A stretch of DNA of 64,000 nt from Bifidobacterium miconisargentati (GCF_019331675.1 NZ_JAHBBJ010000007.1:1-64000), one strand, 5' to 3'. Positions 48,179-56,900 are shown, counted from the first letter of the stretch. The notes: generated by a model from the sequence alone, not told the origin. Translations and numbers: made by a program.

Positions 48179-49111
48179 TCAGTCGATGAGCTTGTAACCG
48201 TGGTCGGCCACCACGGACTTGAGCTTGGTGAGGTAGGTCTCGGCCGCCTTGGACAGCTTGGCGCGCTCGTTGGTGATCCAACCCACCAGCATGGTCTCGT
48301 CGGTGTCGAGCGGGACGGTGACGATCTTCTCGTTGTTGAGGTCGCCGTTGTCGATGCCGGTGCACACCGTGTAGCCGTTAAGGCCGATGATGAAGTTGAG
48401 GATGGTGGCACGGTCGGTCACGTTGATCTGCTTGGGGGAGTACTCCGGCCAGACCGCCTCCTCGTAGAAGTAGAAGGAACCCTCCTCGCCCTGCTCGTAC
48501 TGGATGAACGGGTAGGGCTTCAGGTCCTCCATGGTCACGACCTTCTTGGAGGCCAGCGGATTGTTGCGGGAGATGAACACGTGCAGCGGGGCGCGGAAGA
48601 GCGGATGGAACTCGAGGTGCTTCTCGCGCAGAAGCTTGCCGATCACGTCCTTGTTGAAATCGGACAGGTAGATGATGCCGATCTCGGACTGCATGTTGGC
48701 GACCTGGTTGATGATGTCGCGCGTACGGGTCTCGCGGATGGTGAACTCGTACTCATCGGACTTGATGGAGCTGATCATCTCCACGAACGCCTCGACGGCG
48801 AACATGTAGTGCTGGGTGGAGACCTGGCACAGCTGCTTGCGCGGCTTGGCGTGCTTGTAACGCTCCTCAAGCAGGTCGGCCTGGTCGAGCACTTGGCGGG
48901 CGTAGGTGAGGAATTCGGCGCCGTCCACGGTCAGTGCGATGCCCTGCGAGGAACGGGTGAAGATCTCGATGCCCAGCTCGTTCTCCAGTTCCTTCACGGA
49001 CGAGCTCAGCGCCGGCTGGGAGACGTACAGGGCGTGCGAGGCCTCGTTCATGGACCCGCATTCGACGATTTTGACGATGTATTTCAGCTGCAGCAGTGTC
49101 ATAAGGTTCAT
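48179..49111 (-). CDS. LysR-family transcriptional regulator
   Basis: A 310-residue regulator with an N-terminal winged helix (LKYIVKIVECGSMNEASHALYVSQPALSSSV, given as the helix-turn-helix region at residues 9-39) and a C-terminal substrate-binding domain. The target and effector cannot be named; the lone gene has no divergent partner enzyme. Two direct repeats of GTACACTCTA upstream could be its own operator. The ribosome site before ATG 49111 is poor; Met4 (49102) is an alternative. Confidence 0.88.
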   Translation of the reverse strand: MNLMTLLQLKYIVKIVECGSMNEASHALYVSQPALSSSVKELENELGIEIFTRSSQGIALTVDGAEFLTYARQVLDQADLLEERYKHAKPRKQLCQVSTQHYMFAVEAFVEMISSIKSDEYEFTIRETRTRDIINQVANMQSEIGIIYLSDFNKDVIGKLLREKHLEFHPLFRAPLHVFISRNNPLASKKVVTMEDLKPYPFIQYEQGEEGSFYFYEEAVWPEYSPKQINVTDRATILNFIIGLNGYTVCTGIDNGDLNNEKIVTVPLDTDETMLVGWITNERAKLSKAAETYLTKLKSVVADHGYKLID

Positions 49112-49495
49112 TTATATCAGTACGGTGTGTCAAAGGTTGGAATTATAACGATTCCCCGCACAGGTACACTCTAAGTACACTCTATTTTTCGGCGTCGGTT
49201 GTGAAGCCGGATGGAACGAAATCGGCGATTTTGCGAACCTATTTCGAATGGAACGTGGACTCTCGGCGAACGACCAGCTTGCTGCGGGACTTGATTTGAT
49301 TGATGATTTCGGTGTCCAAAGCACAGTTCGAACAGTGAGCGTCGGTGGGTACAACACAGGGCAAGAAAAAATGTATGATGTTAGCGAATTCAATTTTGAA
49401 GAGCCCTGATTGGGTGTTGAATCGCACAGTCCAGGTCATCGACGACCACAAACGGCTGCTGCATGATTATGCAAATTGAAGAAGGGGAGACCGTG
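49112..49495. other. Intergenic region with operator-like repeats and a possible gene remnant
   Basis: GTACACTCTA is repeated at 49164-49173 and 49175-49184, an 11-base period on one face of the helix. TATAAT occurs on the minus strand near 49146. Around 49239-49330 the minus strand reads EIINQIKSRSKLVVRRESTF, which faintly resembles the end of a LacI-type regulator. No intact gene is seen. Confidence 0.4.
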
Positions 49496-50740
49496 ATGGG
49501 TTTCAGAATCCGCAAGAGCATTTCCCTGGGCAAAGGGATTCGACTGAATCTCGGCAAGAATGGGATAACAAGCGTGAGCTTCGGGAAACGCGGTACGCCG
49601 CATGTGACCGTAGGAAAGAACGGGACACGCTTCGGCACGCCGGTGATTCCCGGAACGGGCATCAGCTATGAAACAAGACTCGATAAACCGTCAAGGGAGA
49701 CGGAATCACAGAGACCAGTGATGAACAGACGGCCAATACATCCGGCAACACCCATGAGACCGATGCCGGCGGTCAATCCCCGGCAGACGCAAGTCCTGAC
49801 ACCGGTATCGGTGATTCCACCGTCGCCTGTTCCGCCTATGCCGAACGGGTACGCCGGAGGCAATGGCAACCGTGGCTCTCACAAGATGAAAAAGCCTTGG
49901 TACGGCCGTTGGTGGGCCATACTGCTTTATGTATTCCTTGCATTCATTCTGCTGTGCATCGTGGCATACGCCACCACGCCGAACGGTGAGATTCCCGACA
50001 TGACGGGGCAGACCGTCGCCGCGGCGAAGACCGAACTCAATAACGCAGGTTTTGACAACATCACGGTCAAACCGGAGACCAAGGGCGGCGACGATAAATG
50101 GAAGGTTGAAAGCCAGAACCCGATAAGCGGCGAGTTCAAGACATCAACGCCAATCACACTCACCGTGAAACGCGATAACTCCGATCTCGCGGATATCGCG
50201 AAAAAGGACATGCGGTTGGACGCCGTCATTACAGCCTTGAAGCATGCAGGATACTCTTCATCGGATTACGTGATAGAGAGTGACACCGGAAAAACGGTGG
50301 ACAAACCATCGGACTGGATCGTGCTGTCAGCCGGTGACGGAGTCATAAAGGTCCATGACAAAGCGGCCGAGGAGGCCAAAGCGAAGAGTGAAGCAAAGGC
50401 CGAAGCCGCCAAGAAGAAAGCCGAGGAAGCTGCCAAAAAGGCCGAAGAAGCCGCCAAAAAGGCAGAGGAGGAGAAAGCGGCCAAGGAACAGGCCGAACAA
50501 CAACGCGCGGCCGAGGAAGAAGCCTCGCGTCAGGCGCAGCTTCAGGCTGAACAACAGCAGCAAGTCCAGCAGCAGCAACAGCAGCAACAACAAACCACGT
50601 CCCCGTCAGACAATGGGAGTGGTTCGCTCATCGCTATCTGCAGTGACGGTACGCAGGCTGCATCGGCACCGGGAGCCCCCAACTATCGGGGCATGTGTTC
50701 AGGCCATGGAGGCATAGCGCAGAAACTTGGACGACAATGA
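49496..50740 (+). CDS. DUF4236-PASTA-DUF3761-like membrane protein with Lys/Glu/Ala and polyGln region
   Basis: The 414-residue protein combines five parts. An N-terminal DUF4236-like module (MGFRIRKSISLGKGIRLNLG, 1-57) comes first, then a Pro-rich linker and one transmembrane helix (about 143-165). One PASTA-like domain (IPDMTGQTVAAAKTELNNAGF) follows, then a helical Ala/Lys/Glu-rich region running into polyGln (residues 290-375). The end resembles DUF3761 (CSDGTQAASAPGAPNYRGMC). PASTA domains bind peptidoglycan or beta-lactam-like ligands in other proteins, so a cell-wall role is inferred. GAAGGGGAG supports ATG 49496 over an in-frame start at 49463. Confidence 0.8.
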   Translation: MGFRIRKSISLGKGIRLNLGKNGITSVSFGKRGTPHVTVGKNGTRFGTPVIPGTGISYETRLDKPSRETESQRPVMNRRPIHPATPMRPMPAVNPRQTQVLTPVSVIPPSPVPPMPNGYAGGNGNRGSHKMKKPWYGRWWAILLYVFLAFILLCIVAYATTPNGEIPDMTGQTVAAAKTELNNAGFDNITVKPETKGGDDKWKVESQNPISGEFKTSTPITLTVKRDNSDLADIAKKDMRLDAVITALKHAGYSSSDYVIESDTGKTVDKPSDWIVLSAGDGVIKVHDKAAEEAKAKSEAKAEAAKKKAEEAAKKAEEAAKKAEEEKAAKEQAEQQRAAEEEASRQAQLQAEQQQQVQQQQQQQQQTTSPSDNGSGSLIAICSDGTQAASAPGAPNYRGMCSGHGGIAQKLGRQ

Positions 50741-50794
50741 ACGGCGCGACCGTCTAGCCATCCTCCCAAATATCCGCACCCCCATGACTGGACG

Positions 50795-50835
50795 TGTTCT
50801 ATTGTTCCAAATCGCCGATTAGGGACAATAGAACA
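50795..50835 (+). terminator. Hairpin downstream of the DUF4236 protein gene
   Basis: TGTTCTATTGT at 50795-50805 pairs with ACAATAGAACA at 50825-50835, with a loop of about 19 bases. There is no T run, so termination is only possible. Its layout resembles one unit of the twin-hairpin loci. Confidence 0.5.
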
Positions 50836-50886
50836 TAGACAGACGGGTGCGAAACGTATGTACGGGGGACAGTTTGGTACTAACGC

Positions 50887-50915
50887 TTGACGATACTAAC
50901 GTAAACAGATAGTAT
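50887..50915 (+). promoter_or_regulatory. Promoter and operator of the higBA pair
   Basis: TTGACG at 50887-50892 and TAGTAT at 50910-50915 are 17 bases apart. TACTAACG occurs twice, at 50878-50885 and 50895-50902, bracketing the -35 box as an operator for the antitoxin would. The start codon at 50922 lies about where transcription would begin, so the toxin mRNA may be leaderless. Confidence 0.65.
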
Positions 50916-50921
50916 AAGGAC

Positions 50922-51209
50922 ATGAGAACCAGAGACAAGGAACTCAACGACTTCCTCTATGGAGGCCGATATCCCAGAGGCTTTCCGGCCGGCTGCGAAC
51001 GACAGCTCATGCGCAAACTCCAGATGCTCAAGGCCGCGCATGAGCTTCACGACCTCAAGATACCGCCCGGCAACCGGCTCGAACCGCTCAAAGGGAATCT
51101 GAAAGGGCATTGGAGCATCAGGGTCAACCAGCAATGGCGACTCGTCTTCCAATGGGACGACGTAAGCAAGGAGGCAACCGATGTCTACTTCGACGACTAC
51201 CACGACTAA
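50922..51209 (+). CDS. higB: RelE/HigB-type toxin
   Basis: A 95-residue protein of the plasmid-maintenance killer group of RelE-fold toxins, which cut mRNA on the ribosome. Typical patterns are LYGGRYPRGFPAGCERQLMRKL, the IPPGNRLEPLKGNLKGHWSIR core and WRLVFQWDD near the end. The toxin comes first and the antitoxin second, the HigBA order. The gene overlaps higA by 29 bases. Unlike the antitoxin it has almost no ribosome site, which would favour more antitoxin than toxin. Confidence 0.88.
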   Translation: MRTRDKELNDFLYGGRYPRGFPAGCERQLMRKLQMLKAAHELHDLKIPPGNRLEPLKGNLKGHWSIRVNQQWRLVFQWDDVSKEATDVYFDDYHD

Positions 51210-51489
51210 CGTCAACTATTACAGCACGCCCGGCGAGATCCTCAACGAGGAGTTCCTCGAGCCCCTCGGCATCAGCCGCTACAGGCTCGCCAAGGCCATC
51301 GGCGTGAGTGAGACCGCCATCGGCGAAATCATCCACGGCCGTCGGCGCATCACCGCCGCCATGGCATGGCGGCTCGGTAAGGCGCTTGGCACCACGCCCG
51401 ACTTCTGGTCGAACCTGCAAGCCGACTACGACCTGCTGACATTCGACCCCAGCAGCTTGGGAGACATTCACCCGCTCGTCAACGCCTGA
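51181..51489 (+). CDS. higA: HigA-type antitoxin, XRE family
   Basis: A 102-residue protein with a helix-turn-helix (ISRYRLAKAIGVSETAIGEI followed by HGRRRIT) and the HigA ending TTPDFWSNLQADYDL. It neutralises HigB and represses the operon. A strong AAGGAGG inside higB at 51167-51173 drives its translation. The Thr-rich N-terminus (STSTTTTTN) is translated in the zone of overlap with the toxin gene. Confidence 0.9.
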   Translation: MSTSTTTTTNVNYYSTPGEILNEEFLEPLGISRYRLAKAIGVSETAIGEIIHGRRRITAAMAWRLGKALGTTPDFWSNLQADYDLLTFDPSSLGDIHPLVNA

Positions 51490-51815
51490 AACGAGAAAAG
51501 ACCTCCGCCGGCGCTGCGAATGCCGGCGGGGCCAAGACAGTCAGAGACGCCGTTTAGGTGAGGATGGCGTGGTTCGTCATCCGGGTGGGCCGATGTCTCC
51601 GGTCTCCACCTTCAAACGACTTTGCTACAGTGGGTTTTCCGCATGATTCCAACGTTTTCCACGGCCCCTGCGGGCAATCCGACGTATAGCCGCAGGGATG
51701 GTCGGTAAGACAGGTTATAGCCGGGAAATTCCATACGTGTGGGCGAATCGTGAGACAATGCTGATGATGTCCGATTGATTCTTATGAATCTTACGAAACG
51801 TCAGTAGGGAGGCCA
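51490..51815. other. Intergenic region with terminator-like hairpin and small dyads
   Basis: An 8-bp GC-rich stem (CCGCCGGC at 51505-51512, GCCGGCGG at 51522-51529) lies 15 bases after the higA stop and may terminate it. CCCTGCGG / CCGCAGGG occurs around 51667-51697, and GATTC-TTAT-GAATC just upstream of the next gene may be an operator. No gene is supported. Confidence 0.45.
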
Positions 51816-52043
51816 ATGATGGCGGACAGGGATTACGTGTACCCGGAGGTGGGGGAGTCGCTGCGCAGGGCGCGGGAAAGCGCCGGCATGAGCCAGGATC
51901 AGCTGGCGGAGGCGTCGGGAATCTCGCGCATCACCATCAGCCGCATCGAACAGGCGCATATCAACCCGTCGTTCCGTTCATTGGAGGCGCTGGCTCAGGG
52001 CATGGGGCGGAAGCTGACGATCAGCTTCGATCCGGTTGAGTGA
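51816..52043 (+). CDS. Small XRE-family regulator
   Basis: A 75-residue protein that is almost entirely one helix-turn-helix domain (LRRARESAGMSQDQLAEASG then ISRITISRIEQAHINPSF). It has a C-terminal strand LTISFDPVE, as in antitoxins that use such a domain to dimerise. GGGAGG lies before the ATG. No toxin gene is next to it; the palindromic repeat and a HAD gene on the other strand follow. Confidence 0.82.
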   Translation: MMADRDYVYPEVGESLRRARESAGMSQDQLAEASGISRITISRIEQAHINPSFRSLEALAQGMGRKLTISFDPVE

Positions 52044-52160
52044 GTCTTCGTGACTTTCCCCTCTGGGGAGCCATTGTCGATGAGCAACTATTCCAAAGAC
52101 TCAGCTGCAGCATGGTTGCTGATGCAATGAGACCGGGGATGTTCCTGAAGTAATCCGGAT

Positions 52161-52212
52161 GCTCCCCTCAGTCTTCTGCTATCGCAGACAGCTCCCCTCG
52201 GAAGAGGGGAGC
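52161..52212 (-). repeat. Bipartite palindromic repeat, copy 13
   Basis: Reverse copy with an enlarged hairpin B (CAGTCTTCTGCTATCGCAGACAG region) and hairpin A AGCTCCCCTCGGAAGAGGGGAGCC. It lies close to the 3' end of the HAD gene. Confidence 0.75.
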
Positions 52213-52227
52213 CGGAGCGAAGGCGTC

Positions 52228-52857
52228 TTACAATGCGACGCCAAGCTGGGCGAGGGAATCGCGGGCGGCGATGGCGCCTTCGAACAGGACGCCGTGGATA
52301 CCGACCTCGTTGGCTCCGACCACGTTCTTGGCGGTGTCGTCGAAGAAGACGCACTGCTCGGCCTTAAGACCGAAGCGCTTGAGCGCCAGCTCGTAGATGT
52401 CCGCGTTGGGCTTGTGCAGCTTCTCCACGCCCGACACCACGGTGCCGTCCAACAGTTGTTCGAGGCGCGGGAACTTCTCGAAGGCCAAGTGGAAGGTCTC
52501 ATGCGACCAGTTGGTCAGACCCCACACGCCGTAACCGTGGCGCTTCAAGTCCTCCATCAGCTCGACCATGCCCGGCAGCGTGCGTGGCAGCGCGTCCGCG
52601 TAATGGTCGATGTAATACTTGAAGATCTGCGCGATATCCTCGCCCTGTTCGCGCACCACGTCCGGATAGATGCTGGCGAAGTCCTCGCCGGCGTCCATCC
52701 GGTCCTCGTAATGGAAGAAGCCGCACGGGTCGTCGTCGGCGCAGATCCGGGCGACGACATCGTCCGGGAACTTGCCTTCAAGATAGGCGCGGGTGTTCCA
52801 ATCCAGCAGCACGCCGCAGAAATCGAAGATCACATCGGTGATGGGGGCGTTGGTCAT
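52228..52857 (-). CDS. HAD-superfamily hydrolase (haloacid dehalogenase-like, subfamily IA)
   Basis: A 209-residue HAD protein with motif I as FDFCGVLLDW, motif II GLTNWS, motif III KPNADIYELALKRFGL and motif IV CVFFDDTAKNVVGA. The second Asp of the usual DxDGT motif I is replaced by Cys (D-F-C-G), which is unusual for a phosphatase; a YihX-like or dehalogenase-like reaction is possible. Start 52857 is chosen for GAGGAGC upstream and the match beginning MTNAPITDVIFDF. A longer frame to 52989 lacks support. Confidence 0.84.
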   Translation of the reverse strand: MTNAPITDVIFDFCGVLLDWNTRAYLEGKFPDDVVARICADDDPCGFFHYEDRMDAGEDFASIYPDVVREQGEDIAQIFKYYIDHYADALPRTLPGMVELMEDLKRHGYGVWGLTNWSHETFHLAFEKFPRLEQLLDGTVVSGVEKLHKPNADIYELALKRFGLKAEQCVFFDDTAKNVVGANEVGIHGVLFEGAIAARDSLAQLGVAL

Positions 52858-53035
52858 GATGCTCCTCAAACAAGCGGGAAACGGTATTCGGTTTGCTCCT
52901 ACGAACCGGACTGTCCGTCTCGGCGGTCGACTTCGCCGCCGCCACCCCTCACCGGGAAAACCGGAAAGGAGCGGGCAATCCAAGCTCAATAGAGCCGTTC
53001 GGCTTCAGTGTACTCGCGGTATCCGCACGATTCGG

Positions 53036-54997
53036 CTACGCGACCACGTCCGCGATGGCCTCGGGAATGGCGCGAATCACGTCGCCGGCCACAATGGGGT
53101 GACCCAGCGTCATGAAACGCTGGCGGCGACTGTGACCGACCAGCTCCGGCTCCTGCCATCCCTGCTGCTCCGACTCGGAGGCGATGGACGCCGCCATGCC
53201 GTGCAGGTACGCGGCCGAGGCCACGGTCTCCGCCGTGGTGATCTCATCACCCTGCTGGGCGAGCAGCGCGCCGATGAGGCCGGCAAGCACGTCACCGGCA
53301 CCGGCCGTGGCCAGCCACGCGGGCGCACTACCGGACACGTACGTGTGATCCTCGTCCACCACGATGGTCACCGCACCCTTAAGCAGCACGGTGGCGCCGG
53401 TCAGTTCGTGCGCGCGACGGGCACAGGCCAGCGGACGTGTCATCACGTCGTGCGCCGTGTATGCGGGGAAATCCTCGTTGGCAGCAGACGGAACGGAGAC
53501 GCCATTGCCGGTCGGCACGACCTCGCCATCGTCCTCGTCGTCATCGGACGTGACGACAGGCTCGGTCTCGTCCGAGTCGACTGCGGAAGCCCGGTACGGC
53601 TGATCATCGTCTGGGTAGTCCGCAGCATCCGTATCGGATTGTGATGGACCGTCATGGACGGATCCGACCGAACCGGTATCGTCCGCTCCGCGCTCACCGG
53701 ATCGCTCGACCGGCTCAAGCCGATTCAGCAACGATGCCATTTCGCCGGCATGCGGGGTGATGACCACCTGGCCGGGCACACGTTCCGGCAGCAGATCAAG
53801 CGCGCCGGCATCCACCACGACGGGCGGCATGTCGTAGGCGGCATCATCCACGGCGGGATCCCCGTCCAGCGCGTAATGCCGGAGCAGCGCGCCGATCGTC
53901 TCACGTTGGATATCGGCATCGGCGTTCGGCACGCCGGAACCGACCACCCAGGACTGCACATGTCCCTTGCCCATCACCGCCTCGGGCAGGGCTGCGAGCA
54001 CCATGTTCTGCGCACGTTCGGGGCCAAGGTAGCGCACCATGCCGGTGTTCGCATGTGCGGCGGCGCGCGCGGTGAGCACGGCCGCGCCGGGGTAGCGCTG
54101 GGAGCCCGTCACGAGTCCCACCACGCCGCGCGAATACTTGCCGTCCTCGACGTGCGGCAGCCGTACCGCATCCGAAGCGAAGGCGTTGTCCACCACCTCG
54201 ACGGCGGGTTCCACATCGTCGATGTCGAACCCGAAATCCACCAGTTCGATGCGTCCGCAGCCGAACGTCGCCGGAGGCAGGACCGCGCACGGCTTCATCG
54301 CGCCGAACGTCACCGTCACATCGGCCGGCAGATACGGACCCGGCAGCGAACCATCGTCCACCCCCACGCCGGAGGGCGTATCCACGGCGACCACCAGCGG
54401 GAAATCGCCGGACGGTTCACGTCCCGGCATGGCCGGAGTATCCGGCACCTCACCGTCGAGGCCCAACGCCGCGGCCAACGCGGCCGGAATGCCCCGCAAC
54501 GCGCCATGGATGCCGATGCCGGTCATGGCGTCGATGATGAGATGCGACTTCGAGGCCAGGGAGACCGCGGCCTGCAACCGTTCGCCGGCCTCTCCCGCCG
54601 AGAACCCCGAAGCGCAGCCGGGGATTTCGGCGGCCGGGTCCAGCACCAGCACCTTGCCGCCGGCACGCACGAACTCGGCGAATCCGGCCTCATGCAATGA
54701 CCGGCCTACAGCTACGGCCGTGACGGCGGCACCTTCCTGTGCCAACGCGGCCGCGGCGAACAGGCCATCGCCGCCGTTGTCGCCGGCACCGGCCAGCAGT
54801 ACGATCGACGTATCCTCCAACGCCAGATCCTCATCGTCGAGCAGTCCGGCGGCGGTATGGGCCACGGCCTGCGCGGCCATGCGCATCAATGGCACGCCCT
54901 TGTCCAACAACGGACGCTCCATGGCCCTCACGGTTTCGGCATCATAAGCGCTGTGCAGCAGCAGCTCGCGGCGGTCGGCGTCATCGGCGTATTCCAT
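53036..54997 (-). CDS. nnr: Bifunctional NAD(P)H-hydrate epimerase / ADP-dependent dehydratase
   Basis: Repairs damaged NADH and NADPH: the N-terminal YjeF domain epimerises hydrated cofactor and the C-terminal domain dehydrates it with ADP. The N-half has AGAGDNGGDGLFAAA and the AVDTPSGV region; the C-half has VVDAGALDLLPE, ITPHAGEMASLL, VLLKGA and the catalytic-type TAGAGDVLAGLIGALLAQ. At 653 residues it is longer than usual. The excess is an acidic, low-complexity insert of about 85 residues between the HAGE motif and the next helix (DDEDDGEVVP region). ATG 54997 has GAAGGGG upstream. Confidence 0.92.
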   Translation of the reverse strand: MEYADDADRRELLLHSAYDAETVRAMERPLLDKGVPLMRMAAQAVAHTAAGLLDDEDLALEDTSIVLLAGAGDNGGDGLFAAAALAQEGAAVTAVAVGRSLHEAGFAEFVRAGGKVLVLDPAAEIPGCASGFSAGEAGERLQAAVSLASKSHLIIDAMTGIGIHGALRGIPAALAAALGLDGEVPDTPAMPGREPSGDFPLVVAVDTPSGVGVDDGSLPGPYLPADVTVTFGAMKPCAVLPPATFGCGRIELVDFGFDIDDVEPAVEVVDNAFASDAVRLPHVEDGKYSRGVVGLVTGSQRYPGAAVLTARAAAHANTGMVRYLGPERAQNMVLAALPEAVMGKGHVQSWVVGSGVPNADADIQRETIGALLRHYALDGDPAVDDAAYDMPPVVVDAGALDLLPERVPGQVVITPHAGEMASLLNRLEPVERSGERGADDTGSVGSVHDGPSQSDTDAADYPDDDQPYRASAVDSDETEPVVTSDDDEDDGEVVPTGNGVSVPSAANEDFPAYTAHDVMTRPLACARRAHELTGATVLLKGAVTIVVDEDHTYVSGSAPAWLATAGAGDVLAGLIGALLAQQGDEITTAETVASAAYLHGMAASIASESEQQGWQEPELVGHSRRQRFMTLGHPIVAGDVIRAIPEAIADVVA

Positions 54998-55188
54998 GGC
55001 AGTCCCCTTCACAAAACGGCATATGCAATCATTGATTTTAGTGGTTTCGCTGGTCGCGGACCGCCAATGTCATGTTCGGCGAACACGGGCATCCCTCCCG
55101 CCTTCCATGGTTCTTCACGCCTTCCGCTACCATGGTCTGTTGGTTTATCGCAGTTTCAACGAATCACAAGGAAAGCGACGGGTGAGGT

Positions 55189-56790
55189 ATGGCGATTGAT
55201 GCACAGGGTCTGGAAATTCAGATCGGCGCGCGGACGTTGCTGCATCCCACCGACTTCCATGTAGCCAAGGGCGACAAGATCGGTCTGGTGGGCCGCAACG
55301 GCGCCGGCAAGACCACGCTCACGCGCGTGATCACCGGCGACATGCTGCCAACGGCCGGCAAGGTGCGCGTCTCCGGCAAGCTCGGCTACCTGCCACAGGA
55401 CACGCACGCCTCCGACCCTACGCAGACCGCGCTCGACCGCATGATGAGCGCGCGCGACATCGCCACCATCATCAGCCGCATCCGCAAGGCCGAGAAGGAA
55501 ATGACCGATCCGGATCCGGACGTGATGAGCAAGGCCATGACCCGCTACGACAAGGCCATGCAGGACTTCGACAAGGCCGGCGGCTACGCGGCCCAGTCCG
55601 AGGCGACCGCGATGGCGGCCTCGCTGGGACTGCCCCAGGAAGTCATGGAGCAGCAACTCGGCACCCTGTCCGGCGGCCAGCGCCGACGCATCGAGCTGGC
55701 GCGCATCCTCTTCTCCGACGCTGACACGCTCATCCTCGACGAGCCCACCAACCACTTGGACGCCGACTCCATCGAATGGCTGCGCGGCTACCTCAAGAAG
55801 TACGAGGGCGGCTTCCTGGTCATCTCCCACTCCACCGAACTGCTGGACGAGACCGTGAACAAGGTGTGGCATCTGGACGCGCAGCTCGGCCAGATCGACA
55901 TGTACTCGCTGAGCTGGAAGGGCTACCTGCACCAGCGCGTGGTGGACGAGGAGCGTCGCCGCCGCGAACGCGAGGTGGCCGAGAAGAAGGCCGAACGCCT
56001 CATGAAGCAGGGCATCCGTCTGCACGCGAAGGCCACCAAGGCCGTGGCCGCGCAGAACATGATGCGCCGCGCCGAGAAGCTGCTCTCCGAAACCTCGGAG
56101 GCGCAGAAGAAGGAGAAGGTGGCGGACATCCGCTTCCCGGAGCCCGCGCCCTGTGGCAAGACGCCGATCATGGCCAAGGACATCTCCAAGGCGTATGGTT
56201 CCAACATCGTGTTCGCCGGCGTGAACCTCGCCATCGACAAGGGCTCGCGCGTGGTGATCCTCGGCTACAACGGCGCCGGCAAGACCACCACCCTGCGTCT
56301 GCTGGCCCATCTTGAGGAGCCGGACACCGGTTCCGTGGACTACGGCCACGGCTGCAAGATCGGCTACTTCGCCCAGGAGCATGACACGCTCGACCTCAAC
56401 GCCACCGTGCTGGAGAACCTGCAGCATGTGGCCCCCGAACTGGACAACACGCAGGCCCGTTCCATCTTGGGCTCGTTCCTGTTCTCCGGCGATGACGCGA
56501 TGAAGCCCGCCCACGTGCTCTCCGGCGGCGAGAAGACCCGTCTGGCATTGGCGACCTTGGTGACCTCGCGCGCCAACGTGCTCCTGCTCGACGAGCCCAC
56601 CAACAACCTCGACCCGGCCTCGCGCGAGGAGATCCTTAAGGCCATCGCCAAGTACGAGGGCGCGATCGTGCTCGTCACCCACGATGAGGGCGCCGTTGAG
56701 GCCCTGAACCCGGAGCGCGTGCTGCTCATGCCGGATGGTGACGAGGATCTGTGGAACGACTCCTACCTGGAGCTCGTCGCCGAGGAATAA
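55189..56790 (+). CDS. ABC-F family ATPase
   Basis: A 533-residue protein with two ABC domains and no membrane segments. Domain one has GRNGAGKTTLTRV and LSGGQRRRIELARIL with DEPTNHLD. Domain two has GYNGAGKTTTLRLL and LSGGEKTRLALATL with DEPTNNLD. A Lys/Arg/Glu-rich linker (VVDEERRRREREVAEKKAER) joins them. ABC-F proteins act on the ribosome, in translation regulation or antibiotic resistance; this one fits a housekeeping actinobacterial type. The spacing of GGTGAGG to ATG 55189 is tight. Confidence 0.88.
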   Translation: MAIDAQGLEIQIGARTLLHPTDFHVAKGDKIGLVGRNGAGKTTLTRVITGDMLPTAGKVRVSGKLGYLPQDTHASDPTQTALDRMMSARDIATIISRIRKAEKEMTDPDPDVMSKAMTRYDKAMQDFDKAGGYAAQSEATAMAASLGLPQEVMEQQLGTLSGGQRRRIELARILFSDADTLILDEPTNHLDADSIEWLRGYLKKYEGGFLVISHSTELLDETVNKVWHLDAQLGQIDMYSLSWKGYLHQRVVDEERRRREREVAEKKAERLMKQGIRLHAKATKAVAAQNMMRRAEKLLSETSEAQKKEKVADIRFPEPAPCGKTPIMAKDISKAYGSNIVFAGVNLAIDKGSRVVILGYNGAGKTTTLRLLAHLEEPDTGSVDYGHGCKIGYFAQEHDTLDLNATVLENLQHVAPELDNTQARSILGSFLFSGDDAMKPAHVLSGGEKTRLALATLVTSRANVLLLDEPTNNLDPASREEILKAIAKYEGAIVLVTHDEGAVEALNPERVLLMPDGDEDLWNDSYLELVAEE

Positions 56791-56810
56791 TCTCCTCTCT
56801 CTTGTTTTTC

Positions 56811-56834
56811 GGCTCCTCTTCCCGAGGGGGAGCC
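56811..56834 (+). terminator. Hairpin after the ABC-F gene
   Basis: GGCTCCTCTTCCCGAGGGGGAGCC folds as a 9-10 bp stem with a short loop, 20 bases after the stop. It looks like hairpin A of the dispersed repeat without hairpin B. Confidence 0.6.
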
Positions 56835-56900
56835 CTTCCGGGATAATGAAGGTGATCCCGTAATCCTCAAACCTCAATCATCACCATGAAGGGAAGCGCC

